A DNA stretch of 32,157 nt from Verrucomicrobiales bacterium (GTDB lineage: Bacteria; Verrucomicrobiota; Verrucomicrobiia; Limisphaerales; F1-12-MAGs170): positions 1 through 32,157 of the forward strand of contig SXMN01000152.1 in NCBI GenBank assembly GCA_005777315.1, given 5' to 3'. Position 1 is the stretch's first letter. Every line of letters begins with the position of its first letter. Made by a program: the position numbers and the translations under genes. Positions 7,629 to 16,314 of this stretch are shown piece by piece. The notes under the pieces were generated by a model that ran no database searches, was not told where the DNA came from, and saw only the letters and a program-made list of their open reading frames with translations.

Positions 7629-10601
7629 TCGGGACGCCCCTACTTCGTCATGGAACTCGTCCAGGGCGTGCCGATCACCGAGTTCTGTGACAAGAACCAT
7701 CTCTCCACCACAGAGCGCATCAAGCTCTTCATCCCCGTTTGCCAGGCCGTCCAGCATGCGCACCAGAAGCGAGTTGTTCACCGCGATCTCAAGCCCTCGA
7801 ATGTCCTCGTCACTTTGAACGATGGCGTGGCGCATCCGATGGTCATCGACTTCGGCGTGGCCAAGGCGCTGAACCAAAAGCTCACCGAGAAGACGCTCTT
7901 CACCCAGTTCGCCACCATGATCGGCACACCCGCCTACATGAGCCCCGAGCAGGCGGAGATGAGCAAGCTGGACGTGGACACGCGGAGCGACATCTACAGC
8001 CTGGGCGTGCTGCTTTATGAACTGCTCACCGGCAGCACGCCTTTCCCGGAGGCGCGACTGCGCAGCGTCGGCTACGGCGAGATGCAGCGCATCATCGCCC
8101 AGGAGGAACCCGAGCGCCCGAGCACCCGCCTGACCAAGCAGCGCCTCGCCAAGCTCTCCGGCAAAGCGAACTCCCAACTCCGAACGCCGAACTCCGAAAT
8201 TGACGCGGACCTCGACTGGATCGTGATGAAGTGCATCGAGAAAGACCGAGCCCGCCGTTACGAAACCGCCACCGGCCTGGCCGCCGACATTCAACGCTTC
8301 CTCAAAGGCGAGCCCATCGTCGCCCGTCCACCGAGCACGGCCTATCGCCTGCAAAAAGCCATCCGAAGGAACAAGCTCGCCTTCGCCGCTGGTGCCGCCG
8401 TGACCGCTGCGCTGGTTGTTGGGCTAGGGTTGTCCACTTTCTCTTTCTTTCGCGAGCGCGCCGCACGTGATGAAGCGGTCACGCGCCGCACGGAAGCCGA
8501 ACGAGCCCGTTTGGCCGAAACCGCCGCTCGCTCGCAGGCCGAGCGCCACCTCTATGCGACAGACATGATTTTGGCTCAACAGTCGTTGGCGGATAACAAC
8601 CTTGGACACGCGGCAAAGTATGTTTTGAAGTACACACCCGCTCGCTCACCTTCCATTCCCGATTCGTCATCAGCCGTCTCGGGTCAGACTTCAAACGATC
8701 CGCGTGGTTGGGAATGGCGCTTCCTCGCCCGGCAGCTCCAAGGCAGCCAGCTGCGGGTGGCCACCAATGGAGGCTTACTGGCTCAGGCGCGTTACTCACC
8801 CGACGGATCGCTCATCGTTCTGAGCGAGCGCTGGAGTGGGCAACTCAGCGTGCGCGAAACGCATTCGACCCGTGAGATCGCTCGGCGGCCAACGCAGGCA
8901 GGTTTCGGTCCTTCCTTCGCGTTCCGACCGGATGGCCAAGTGCTGGCTGTTCCAGACAGCACCAATGTCCTTTTTCTCGCGCCTCGAACCTTGCTGTCAG
9001 TGGCGGCTCCGCGCTCGTTTCCATCCTGGGTCATTCAAGCCGCCTATTCGCCCGACGGTCGGCTACTGGCGATTTTGCACAACGAAGAAGTACTGCTGCT
9101 TTCCGCTGACAGTTTGGAAATTCAAAACCGCCACCGCATCGAAAGCTCCTGGACCCTGGCCTTCTCACCCGACGGATCACGGCTCGCCATCGCGACTATG
9201 TCCAAGGCCGTGCTCATTTGGAATCTCAGGAATGAGATGATCGAGCGCCGGCTCGCGCCCGCCCGCGAGAATCCCCATTACGATTTCGTCCTTGGCGAAG
9301 TCACCTTCTCACCAGACGGGCGGTACCTCGCCGCGACCTTCTGGGATCGCCAGGGCGTGAGCCTCTGGGAAACAGCGAACTGGAAACCGATTCCCGACCT
9401 TGGCCGCATCCCAGCGCTGTGCGGTGAAGTCGAGTTTTCCCGCGATGGCAGCGCGCTCTTTGTCGCCCGAACCGATCAGGTCATCGAGCGGTTCGAGACA
9501 GTGACATGGCAGTCCCGCGGCCTGTTGCGTGGACATCGAGATGAAGTGTGGTCGCTCGCCATCGCCCCTGACGGGAAGACCCTCGCCAGTTCCTCCAAGG
9601 ACGGCACGGCGCGTTTCTGGAGTCTGGATGATTCCACACCCGCAGAGGCAGGAGCAGAAATGCCGACGGACACGTGGGCATGCCGCTTGAGCGCCGATGG
9701 CCGCACGGCCCTGACTTTGCACACCGGGGATCGATTCTTGTTATGGGATGCACTGACTCAAACTCGCGTTGCCGAAGGCACATTGCCGGCGAACCACTTC
9801 TATCACACAATGCAGCCAATCCACACTCCGGTGGCCGTTTCCTCGAATCGCCGCTGGATCGCACTCGGGACTTGGGATGGTCATGTCTTGGTCTCGGACC
9901 TGGCCAAGTCGAACCTCAGTTGGCGGGCGGTCGTTCGGGACGACAGGGTGCGCGGAGTTTTTTTCTCCCGGGACGATTCGATTCTGGCCGTGCTGACCGG
10001 CGAGGGAGTTGTCCAATTGCGCGAATCGGAAACCGGACGTCTTCAATCGGAACTCAAAGTGATGCACTCAGTGACCCAGGCGGCGTTCGGTCCGGATCCA
10101 ACTCGGCTGGCGGTGGTCAGCTTTGGCCGGGAAGAAATCTATTACTGGAATTCGAGCCAAAGCACCAACCTGGTCGCGCTGAAGTCGGCTGGGCACCGTC
10201 CTCAACTCGGCACCATCTCTCCCGATGGCCACTGGCTGGCCACGGCCGGAAATGACTCGGTCGTGTATCTCTGGGAACTACCCTCGGGACGGCTGGGGCA
10301 CAAACTCTCCGGGCAGCTCAACTCCTTCAACACCATCTCCTGGTCTCCCGATGGCCGCCGCCTCGCCGCCGGAGGCACGGATGCTTCGGTGTTCATTTGG
10401 GATGCTGAATCGGGCCAGGAAGTGTTGCGCCTGAAAAACCCCGGCGAGGACAAGGCACGCTACGGTGTCCACGACCTCCGGTTCCTGGACGATGGCGACA
10501 CACTCGTCGGCATCAACAGCGAGGTCCTTTGGACTTGGAAGGCGATCCCAAAAGGCGGGGAGTTCAACTCATCGCCTAATTCAAGCGCTCCAAACCCATG
10601 A
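7569..10601 (+). CDS. Ser/Thr protein kinase with WD40 repeats, C-terminal part (continuation of the gene at 7043)
   Basis: This intact 1000-residue frame begins in the repeat insertion; 7569 is only the first GTG, and recognisable kinase sequence starts at [11 protein letters not shown] (7629). Features: catalytic loop [26 protein letters not shown] and [19 protein letters not shown]; an AACTCCG-repeat stretch at 8168-8198; a transmembrane helix about 8370-8445 ([19 protein letters not shown]); a short coiled region; then about 14 degenerate WD40 units ([40 protein letters not shown]) suggesting two seven-bladed propellers on the far side of the membrane. By itself it lacks the ATP-binding N-lobe and could not be an active kinase. 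Two prepilin-like genes follow closely. Separate translation from an internal start is possible but unproven. Confidence 0.8.
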   Translation: MVPSSVRNPLPPDARLLTPASGRPYFVMELVQGVPITEFCDKNHLSTTERIKLFIPVCQAVQHAHQKRVVHRDLKPSNVLVTLNDGVAHPMVIDFGVAKALNQKLTEKTLFTQFATMIGTPAYMSPEQAEMSKLDVDTRSDIYSLGVLLYELLTGSTPFPEARLRSVGYGEMQRIIAQEEPERPSTRLTKQRLAKLSGKANSQLRTPNSEIDADLDWIVMKCIEKDRARRYETATGLAADIQRFLKGEPIVARPPSTAYRLQKAIRRNKLAFAAGAAVTAALVVGLGLSTFSFFRERAARDEAVTRRTEAERARLAETAARSQAERHLYATDMILAQQSLADNNLGHAAKYVLKYTPARSPSIPDSSSAVSGQTSNDPRGWEWRFLARQLQGSQLRVATNGGLLAQARYSPDGSLIVLSERWSGQLSVRETHSTREIARRPTQAGFGPSFAFRPDGQVLAVPDSTNVLFLAPRTLLSVAAPRSFPSWVIQAAYSPDGRLLAILHNEEVLLLSADSLEIQNRHRIESSWTLAFSPDGSRLAIATMSKAVLIWNLRNEMIERRLAPARENPHYDFVLGEVTFSPDGRYLAATFWDRQGVSLWETANWKPIPDLGRIPALCGEVEFSRDGSALFVARTDQVIERFETVTWQSRGLLRGHRDEVWSLAIAPDGKTLASSSKDGTARFWSLDDSTPAEAGAEMPTDTWACRLSADGRTALTLHTGDRFLLWDALTQTRVAEGTLPANHFYHTMQPIHTPVAVSSNRRWIALGTWDGHVLVSDLAKSNLSWRAVVRDDRVRGVFFSRDDSILAVLTGEGVVQLRESETGRLQSELKVMHSVTQAAFGPDPTRLAVVSFGREEIYYWNSSQSTNLVALKSAGHRPQLGTISPDGHWLATAGNDSVVYLWELPSGRLGHKLSGQLNSFNTISWSPDGRRLAAGGTDASVFIWDAESGQEVLRLKNPGEDKARYGVHDLRFLDDGDTLVGINSEVLWTWKAIPKGGEFNSSPNSSAPNP
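8168..8198 (+). repeat. AACTCCG heptamer repeat inside the kinase coding sequence
   Basis: Four tandem heptads (AACTCCC, AACTCCG, AACGCCG, AACTCCG) start at 8169. They are read in frame as [10 protein letters not shown], between the kinase C-lobe segments RLAKLSG and [13 protein letters not shown]. The paralogue has an unrelated sequence at this loop. It is a second repeat family invading the same gene, this time without breaking the frame. Confidence 0.65.
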
Positions 10602-10638
10602 CCCTATCTATTCGGTCCATACTCCAACCATCGCATTT

Positions 10639-11514
10639 ATGAAAACAAACTCTCCCTCTCAGTGCTCGCGGAGTCTCTCCGGCTTCACCTTGATCGAACT
10701 CCTCGTCGTCATCGCGATCATCGCGATCCTGGCGGGGATGCTGTTGCCCGCTCTCGGCAAGGCCAAGCAGAAGGCACAGGGGATTTCCTGTATGAATAAT
10801 CATCGCTCGCTGTTACTTGCTTGGAAGATGTACGCAGACGATTTCAACGATGGTTTGCCATACGCGTGGGGAAGCTACCAGCGACAGTCCGGCCCGCGTG
10901 TTTGGGTTGTTGGCAACATGAGCTTTGAGCCTGAAAACACCGCAAATCGGGATGCGGACAACACCATCAAGAAAGGCGCGCTCTGGTCCTATTGCCAGAA
11001 CCTGAGCATTTTTCGTTGCCCAGCCGACACTTCGGTAGTCAAACCGTCGAGTGGCCCGTTCAAGGGGCAGTCCGTCCGAAGACTTCGCAGCATGATCATG
11101 AGCACCTGGGTGGGGGGAGAAGAGGGTAACGTCGCGCAGGAGCTTTCCTCGGAGGAGTCGGCCTTTAGGGTCTTCACCAAATCAGGTCAGATGGATGATC
11201 CAGGTCCGACTCAAACCATCGTCCTGTTGGATTCGCGCCAAGACACCATCAAGACATCGCACTACTATATCAGTATGAGGGGTTACCCGGATCGCCCGGA
11301 GCAAACGCGCTTTTGGGCTGATTATCCAGCCAGCTACCATGTGAATGCAGGCGGGCTGTCTTTTGCCGACGGACATTCGGAAATCCGGCGCTGGGTGGAT
11401 ACTCGGACTGCGCCTCGCCTTTCGAAGGACAAATGGTGGGGTACAAGCATCTTCGCCTCCCCAAATAACAAAGACATCATCTGGATGCAGGAGCGGGCAA
11501 CCCGTCGGAAATAG
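10639..11514 (+). CDS. Prepilin-type N-terminal cleavage/methylation protein with H-X9-DG motif
   Basis: A 291-residue type II pseudopilin-like protein. The leader MKTNSPSQCSRSLSG precedes [18 protein letters not shown]. Prepilin peptidase should cut after Gly15 and methylate Phe16, with the conserved Glu20 at mature position 5. The mature globular part has the verrucomicrobial H-X9-DG motif (His234 to Asp244-Gly245, FADGHSE). The ATG at 10639 lies 37 bases after the kinase stop, so it is probably cotranscribed with the sigma-kinase module; an upstream in-frame start would only extend into the kinase end. Such proteins are very numerous in these genomes, and their assembly and role are largely unknown. 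Confidence 0.88.
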   Translation: MKTNSPSQCSRSLSGFTLIELLVVIAIIAILAGMLLPALGKAKQKAQGISCMNNHRSLLLAWKMYADDFNDGLPYAWGSYQRQSGPRVWVVGNMSFEPENTANRDADNTIKKGALWSYCQNLSIFRCPADTSVVKPSSGPFKGQSVRRLRSMIMSTWVGGEEGNVAQELSSEESAFRVFTKSGQMDDPGPTQTIVLLDSRQDTIKTSHYYISMRGYPDRPEQTRFWADYPASYHVNAGGLSFADGHSEIRRWVDTRTAPRLSKDKWWGTSIFASPNNKDIIWMQERATRRK

Positions 11515-11585
11515 CGACCCTCTCCTTCGCCTCGGGGCAATCTTCCTCACTCGCACTACGTTGACTGAAGAATCTTCGTTTGATC

Positions 11586-12446
11586 ATGAGATCCGCCACT
11601 CATCGGAGAACCACCGCCAGCAGATCATGCCAGGCGCACTTCCACACAAACGCCTTCACCCTCATCGAACTCCTCGTCGTCATCGCCATCATCGCGATCC
11701 TGGCGGGGATGCTTTTGCCGGCGCTCTCGAAGGCGAAGCAACGAGCTCACGGAATCGCCTGCCTGAACAATCTCAAGCAGCTTGGAGTTGGGTGGCAGCT
11801 TTATGCGGATGACCACCGCGACGTCGTCCCTCCCAACGAAAACACAGGGGACGATTTACGGAAGACCTGGGTGCGTGGATCGCTTGGCAGTTCAGGCACT
11901 CCGGACAACACAAATACCGTTTTTCTCCGCAACAGCCTTCTCGGACCGTATGTGAATTCGGTCCAGGTGTTCAAGTGCCCGGGCGACCGCTCCACCTCGA
12001 AGCATGGTGGCCGGATTTATCCCCGCGTGCGCAGCGTCACAATGAATTGTTGGGTCAGCGGGACGGGAAGCAATTCCGGATTATACGGGTGGGACACCGG
12101 GCCGAACCGGGTCTTCCGGCGCGCTTCCACCATTCCTCAACCCACGGAGATCTTCGTCCTGATCGATGAACGCGAAGACAGCATCAACCAGGCGTTGTTC
12201 GCCCAGGCCGATCAACCGGTCTCCAAGTATAATCCAAATGAGGCGCTGTTCATCAACTGGCCGGCGAGCTATCACGCCGCTTCCGGGGCGATGAACTTTG
12301 CTGACGGTCATTCAGAGATTCATCGATGGAGGGATCACCGGACTCTGCCAAAGATTGGCCGCCAGTTTGATGCAGTAAACGGCGTCCCCAGTCCCAAAAA
12401 CCGGGACATCGAATGGTTGCTTCGGCACTCGACTGTTGCGAAGTAA
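11586..12446 (+). CDS. Second prepilin-type protein with H-X9-DG motif
   Basis: A 286-residue paralogue of the preceding gene. The leader is longer and basic ([23 protein letters not shown]), and the cleavage position is Ala23|Phe24 instead of Gly|Phe, with Glu28 as the conserved +5 residue. The C-terminal motif is His230 to Asp240-Gly241 (FADGHSE). ATG at 11586 is chosen; a TTG six bases upstream is less likely. The segment coding for [20 protein letters not shown] is almost identical at the DNA level to that of the gene before it, while the rest diverges strongly. It lies 71 bases downstream of the first prepilin gene and probably belongs to the same transcript. Confidence 0.87.
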   Translation: MRSATHRRTTASRSCQAHFHTNAFTLIELLVVIAIIAILAGMLLPALSKAKQRAHGIACLNNLKQLGVGWQLYADDHRDVVPPNENTGDDLRKTWVRGSLGSSGTPDNTNTVFLRNSLLGPYVNSVQVFKCPGDRSTSKHGGRIYPRVRSVTMNCWVSGTGSNSGLYGWDTGPNRVFRRASTIPQPTEIFVLIDEREDSINQALFAQADQPVSKYNPNEALFINWPASYHAASGAMNFADGHSEIHRWRDHRTLPKIGRQFDAVNGVPSPKNRDIEWLLRHSTVAK

Positions 12447-12602
12447 TGCGAGCAGCAACCCTACACTGAACAAACCTGAAATGTCATCCCATCTTTCTTT
12501 GCAACTCTTGGGAACTTTGCCAGTCTAGCCAGGTCGAAATTCGGTAACTGAACTCAGGACGAAACGCGGATCGAACCCACACACCTGGCCAATCTGGACT
12601 TT
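12447..12602. other. Intergenic gap before the MOSC gene
   Basis: 156 bases without a gene. A promoter for the MOSC-alcohol dehydrogenase pair should lie here, but no clear -35/-10 pair can be named. The reverse strand around 12560-12580 has a T-arm-like string, but no complete tRNA can be folded from it. Confidence 0.3.
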
Positions 12603-13184
12603 ATGAGTGAAACACGACCGCTCTCGCCGCCGCCACAAAGCACTACAACAACTCCACACCTCGCGCTGGAAGAATTGCAGGCGAGGCTTCGTGTTTTGCC
12701 GGCGCCCCCGAAGGATTCCGGACGCGTCGCGCTCATCGTGGCGCGATGCAAGGATGGCACGCGTGAAACGCCCGGTCGCACCATTCTCTCGCTGGAGGAA
12801 GGGGTCCCCGGGGATCGGTGGAACCGGGGCACGCCGCCCCACCCGGATGAGCAACTGGCCGTGATGCGCCGTGACGTGGCGGAGATGATTGCCAACGGTC
12901 AGCCGCTCACCACGTTCGGAGACAATCTCTTCGTCGAACTGGACATCTCGGTGGGAAATCTTCCGCCTGGCTCGCGTTTGCGGGTGGGTGATGCGGTTGT
13001 TGAAACGACGCCTATGCCGCACAACGGCTGCGCCAAGTTCAAGTCGCGTTTCGGGCAGGATGCACTTGGCTTCGTCAATGCCAGGGCCACTCGCGACCAG
13101 AATCTGCGGGGCATTTACTGGAAAGTGATCGAGCCGGGCGAGGTGAGTGTCGGGGCGGCTATTCAAGTCTTGTCGCGCACGTGA
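12603..13184 (+). CDS. MOSC domain-containing protein
   Basis: A 193-residue single-domain MOSC protein, the fold shared by molybdenum cofactor sulfurases and the YiiM/mARC families that carry sulfur or bind the molybdenum cofactor. The conserved cysteine is Cys143 in MPHNGCAKFKSRFG. The N-terminal half has the family elements GDRWNRG and FGDNLFVELDISVGNLPPG. The first 40 residues are Pro/Thr-rich and probably disordered. The substrate is unknown. The alcohol dehydrogenase gene begins 19 bases after its stop, so the two are likely one transcript, although no functional link is known to me. Confidence 0.85.
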   Translation: MSETRPLSPPPQSTTTTPHLALEELQARLRVLPAPPKDSGRVALIVARCKDGTRETPGRTILSLEEGVPGDRWNRGTPPHPDEQLAVMRRDVAEMIANGQPLTTFGDNLFVELDISVGNLPPGSRLRVGDAVVETTPMPHNGCAKFKSRFGQDALGFVNARATRDQNLRGIYWKVIEPGEVSVGAAIQVLSRT

Positions 13185-13203
13185 GGAGCGGGTTGAAGCT
13201 TGA

Positions 13204-14358
13204 ATGAACTTCGAGTTCGCAACGGCGCACCGGATAGTCTTTGGCCCTGGCAGGCTGAAGGAACTTCCCGGTTTGGCGGAAGGCCTTGGAAGTCGGGCGC
13301 TTGTTGGCACTGGCAAGGGCGTCCACCGGCCAGCGCGGCTCCTGGAACTTCTCCAGTCCACAGGTGTGACTCCGGTAATGTGGGTGGTGCCGGGCGAGCC
13401 AACCGTTACCGATGTGCAGGCTGGAGTGAACCTGGCTCGACAGGAGCGCTGTGACTTCGTTATCGGATTTGGCGGCGGCAGCGTCATCGACGGCGCCAAA
13501 GCAGTGGCGGCGATGCTCACGAACACCGGCGACCTGTTCGACTATCTGGAAGTCATCGGTCGCGCTCAACCATTGGGCCGTGCGGGCGCGCCGTTCATCG
13601 CTATCCCCACCACTGCTGGAACCGGGGCCGAAGTCACGCGCAACGCGGTGCTTGGCTCGCCGGAGCACCGTGTGAAAGTGAGTCTCCGTAGCCCATTGAT
13701 GCTCGCGCGAATTGCCCTGATTGATCCGGAACTTACCCACGACCTTCCACCTGATTTGACCGCGTCCACGGGCATGGATGCACTGACCCAGCTCATAGAG
13801 CCTTTCGTATCCTGCCGCGCGAACCCGTTCACGGATGCGCTTTGCCGCCAGGCTTTGCCGTTGGTCGCACGCTCTTTGATGAAGGCGTTTGAGGGCGGGA
13901 ACTGCCCGGAGGCCCGCGAGGAGATGTCCCTTGCAAGCTTGTGTGGCGGCCTTGCGCTGGCCAATGCCGGCCTCGGTGCGGTCCATGGGTTTGCCGGACC
14001 TGTTGGCGGCATGTTTCCAGTTCCGCATGGAGTAGTTTGCGCCGCTTTGCTGGCACCGGTCATGGCTGCCAACCTGCGAGCCCTTCGCGCGAGATGCCCC
14101 GCGAGCCCCTCGCTTGGGAAGTTCGGCGAAGTGGCGCGGCTCCTTACATCGAACGCTGACGCAAGAGCTGATGAAGCGGTGGAATGGGTCGAGGCGCTCT
14201 GTGGCAGGCTCCACATTCCGAAGCTTGGAACCTTTGGCATCAGTGAACAACACTTCTCCGGACTCACCGAGGCGGCGGCGCGGTCGAGCAGTATGAAAGC
14301 AAATCCCATTGCGCTCACTTCCGACGAGCTGCGCGCCGCGCTTCGGCAGGCGATCTGA
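13204..14358 (+). CDS. Iron-containing alcohol dehydrogenase
   Basis: A 384-residue type III dehydrogenase that would use NAD(P)H to interconvert alcohols and aldehydes or ketones in the cytoplasm. The nucleotide-binding GGGS is at 90-93 (FGGGSVIDGAKA) and TTAGTGAEVT at 136-145. Three of the four metal ligands are present: Asp192, His261 (AVHGFAGPVGG) and His275 (VPHG). The fourth position, His in GMDALTHAIE of FucO-type enzymes, is Gln196 here (GMDALTQLIE). This is seen in some subfamilies and may alter metal choice. It is probably cotranscribed with the MOSC gene. The substrate cannot be inferred. Confidence 0.88.
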   Translation: MNFEFATAHRIVFGPGRLKELPGLAEGLGSRALVGTGKGVHRPARLLELLQSTGVTPVMWVVPGEPTVTDVQAGVNLARQERCDFVIGFGGGSVIDGAKAVAAMLTNTGDLFDYLEVIGRAQPLGRAGAPFIAIPTTAGTGAEVTRNAVLGSPEHRVKVSLRSPLMLARIALIDPELTHDLPPDLTASTGMDALTQLIEPFVSCRANPFTDALCRQALPLVARSLMKAFEGGNCPEAREEMSLASLCGGLALANAGLGAVHGFAGPVGGMFPVPHGVVCAALLAPVMAANLRALRARCPASPSLGKFGEVARLLTSNADARADEAVEWVEALCGRLHIPKLGTFGISEQHFSGLTEAAARSSSMKANPIALTSDELRAALRQAI

Positions 14359-14367
14359 TCAGGGCTT

Positions 14368-14404
14368 CCCGACTTGACCAGGCTTCCGGTTGCCTTTGGT
14401 CGGG
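14368..14404 (+). terminator. Possible terminator hairpin after the alcohol dehydrogenase gene
   Basis: CCCGAC at 14368-14373 pairs with GTCGGG at 14399-14404, and an inner CCAGGC pairs with GCC and TGG around a small bulge. It lies ten bases past the stop codon and before the GbsR promoter region. It is followed by TCTCCTCTCAGTTT, not a clean T run, so intrinsic termination is uncertain. Confidence 0.35.
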
Positions 14405-14452
14405 TCTCCTCTCAGTTTCAAAAACTTGCTTGCACATTCCGCCGAATCTGCC

Positions 14453-14472
14453 ATTTCTGTATTAACAGAAAT
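14453..14472. promoter_or_regulatory. Palindromic operator upstream of the GbsR/MarR gene
   Basis: ATTTCTGT (14453-14460) and ACAGAAAT (14465-14472) form perfect 8-base arms around ATTA, ending two bases before the ATG at 14475. The size and symmetry fit a winged-helix dimer site, so autoregulation by the GbsR protein is likely. A near-copy lies at 15041-15059. Confidence 0.7.
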
Positions 14473-14474
14473 AA

Positions 14475-15017
14475 ATGAAACACACCGCATCACTCAGTTC
14501 TGTTCAACAAAAGTTCATCCTTCACTGGGGCGAGATGGGGATTCGTTGGGGCATCAACCGGACTGTGGCCCAGATTCATGCGCTGCTTTTCATTTCGCCG
14601 AAGCCGTTGAACGCCGAGGACATCGTGCAGGCACTGAACGTTGCCCGGTCGAACGTCAGCAACAGCCTCAAGGAACTTCAGGGCTGGGGCATCGTGAAGC
14701 GCGTTCACGTTCTGGGGGACTCGCGCGATCATTTCGAGAGCATGAAGGATGTGTGGGAGATGTTCCGAGTCGTGCTCGACGAGCGAAAGAAGCGCGAGAT
14801 TGACCCCACGATCACCCTGCTCCGCGCCTGCGTGGCCGAGGCGGAGAAGGACAAGGAAACGGACGAATATACCGAGCAGAAGCTGCGTGAACTGGCCGAG
14901 TTCTTTGACACCACGACGGCGTGGTATGGGCAAATCCGCCTATGGCCCACTGTTGCGCTGGCCAAGTTCGTTAAAGCCGGTGACAAGATCAGAAAGTTGC
15001 TGGGCGTCGGTGGATGA
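14475..15017 (+). CDS. GbsR/MarR family transcriptional regulator
   Basis: A 180-residue DNA-binding protein of the GbsR branch of the MarR family. The winged helix-turn-helix spans about 28-85, with recognition-helix sequence LNAEDIVQALNVARSNVSNSLKELQGWGIVKRVHV. It is followed by a helical dimerisation/effector part (about 90-180) containing FESMKDVWEMFRVV. In GbsR of Bacillus the effector is choline; the effector here is unknown. A perfect palindrome directly upstream suggests autoregulation. It is first in a run of closely spaced or overlapping genes for a DCC-MBOAT protein, a small membrane protein and a TIGR01777 oxidoreductase, which it probably controls. Confidence 0.9.
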   Translation: MKHTASLSSVQQKFILHWGEMGIRWGINRTVAQIHALLFISPKPLNAEDIVQALNVARSNVSNSLKELQGWGIVKRVHVLGDSRDHFESMKDVWEMFRVVLDERKKREIDPTITLLRACVAEAEKDKETDEYTEQKLRELAEFFDTTTAWYGQIRLWPTVALAKFVKAGDKIRKLLGVGG

Positions 15018-15040
15018 TTTTGCCCTCACTTCCAGGAAAG

Positions 15041-15059
15041 TTTCTGTGCATACGGAAAT
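15041..15059. promoter_or_regulatory. Second copy of the GbsR-type palindrome, over the next gene's start
   Basis: TTTCTGT (15041-15047), a GCAT spacer, then ACGGAAAT (15052-15059). It differs from the first site by one arm mismatch and a changed spacer. It overlaps the probable GTG start (15046) of the downstream gene, where a bound regulator could block transcription. Confidence 0.5.
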
Positions 15060-16314
15060 TACAAATAATAGCTGTCAGGCCGTTGGTTGGGTGTTTTACG
15101 ACGGCGAATGCCGCCTGTGTCTGGCCTGGGTGGCCCGCCTGCGAGGAATCCTGGCCCGGCGGCGCTTTCAAATTATGCCACTCCAGTCACCGGATGCGGC
15201 CCGGCGACTGAACATGACGGGTCCGGTTCTGTTGACGGAAATGAGGCTCCTGCTCCCCGATGGACGAAACTTCGGCGGCGCGGATGCGATTGTGGAAATC
15301 GCGCGGCACATCTGGTGGGCGTGGCCGCTGTGGGCCATCAGCAGGTTTCCCGGATTCATATCGATCATGCGTGCCGCGTACCGCGTCCTTGCCGCCAATC
15401 GGCACTGCCTCAATGGCGCCTGTCAGGTCACACGGAGGTCGAACCACCTCGATTGGCTTCCACTGGTGGTGCTGCCCACCACCGCCATCGTCTTTCAGGC
15501 TGCGCTGCCTGACTGGGTGTTCATGTGGGTGCTGGCTTTTGCTATATTCTTTGGCTGCAAATGGCTGACCCTTCAGCGTGTGGGCGCTGGCGGCACGGGA
15601 CGTCATCGAACAGGGGCCATCGCCTACCTGTTCTTGTGGCCAGGAATGGCGGCGGACACTTTCCTTGAAGTCAAGGTGCCCAGGCGTCCAGCCCTTCGCA
15701 ACTGGGCAGGCGCAGCTGCAAAAACCGTCGCGGGCGCGGGTTTGCTCTGGTTCGCCGCATCCAGGGCAACGACAATGAATTCATTGTTGATCGGCTGGCT
15801 CGGGATGTTCGGTGTCGTGCTGCTGCTCCACTTCGGACTCTTTCACCTGCTCGCCCTGTTCTGGCAGACAACTGGGCGTGACGTGAAACCGGTGATGAGA
15901 GCGCCTCTGCTCGCGACGTCACTGGCCGACTTCTGGGGTAATCGTTGGAACACAGCATTCAACACACTCGCGCACGATCTCGCCTTCCGCCCTCTCGTGC
16001 GGCGAATCGACATCCGATGGGCGACACTCGGTGTGTTCTTCATTTCGGGTTTGATTCACGATCTGGTGATTTCGCTGCCGACGCGCGGCGGTTACGGTTT
16101 GCCGACTGCGTACTTTCTCGTGCAAGGCGCGGCTGTGTTGCTTGAGCGCAGCCATGCGGGGCGTGCTTTCGGTCTGGGCTGCGGCGGTAGAGGTCGAGCC
16201 TTCATGCTCTTCATGACTGCCGCTCCAGTCTTCTTGCTTTTCCATTCGATGTTCATCCGCAACGTCATCCTGCCGATGCTGCAAGCCATCGGCGAAACTT
16301 GGAACACCCTATGA
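15046..16314 (+). CDS. DCC-thioredoxin-like / MBOAT wax-synthase-like fusion membrane protein
   Basis: A 422-residue fusion. Residues about 12-125 form a DUF393/DCC thiol-disulfide oxidoreductase-like domain with the motif YDGECRLC (Asp19, Cys22, Cys25) and the later GADAIVEIA and ANRHCLNGAC elements. Residues about 140-415 are a multi-pass membrane domain like the MBOAT wax-synthase family, with LADFWGNRWN (293-302) and the invariant-type His338 in FFISGLIHDLVI. An acyl transfer role at the membrane is inferred. No ATG is available; GTG at 15046 follows AGGAAAG at five bases' distance. An open frame extends upstream inside gbsR, but this reads as an unrelated Arg/Ser-rich sequence. The stop overlaps the next gene's start (ATGA). 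Confidence 0.8.
   Translation: MHTEITNNSCQAVGWVFYDGECRLCLAWVARLRGILARRRFQIMPLQSPDAARRLNMTGPVLLTEMRLLLPDGRNFGGADAIVEIARHIWWAWPLWAISRFPGFISIMRAAYRVLAANRHCLNGACQVTRRSNHLDWLPLVVLPTTAIVFQAALPDWVFMWVLAFAIFFGCKWLTLQRVGAGGTGRHRTGAIAYLFLWPGMAADTFLEVKVPRRPALRNWAGAAAKTVAGAGLLWFAASRATTMNSLLIGWLGMFGVVLLLHFGLFHLLALFWQTTGRDVKPVMRAPLLATSLADFWGNRWNTAFNTLAHDLAFRPLVRRIDIRWATLGVFFISGLIHDLVISLPTRGGYGLPTAYFLVQGAAVLLERSHAGRAFGLGCGGRGRAFMLFMTAAPVFLLFHSMFIRNVILPMLQAIGETWNTL

Noticed and set aside
7578..8354. Minus-strand open frame of about 258 codons opposite the kinase
   Set aside because: It is a mirror of the GC-rich kinase coding frame, with no family features.
12555..12640. Minus-strand string GTGTGGGTTCGATCCGCG resembling a tRNA T-arm
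   Set aside because: No matching acceptor stem, anticodon arm or D-arm could be placed at the right distances.
14749..15045. Upstream extension of the DCC-MBOAT frame into the gbsR gene
   Set aside because: The extra 99 residues are Arg/Ser-rich out-of-frame translation of gbsR; the GTG at 15046 has a Shine-Dalgarno-like AGGAAAG.
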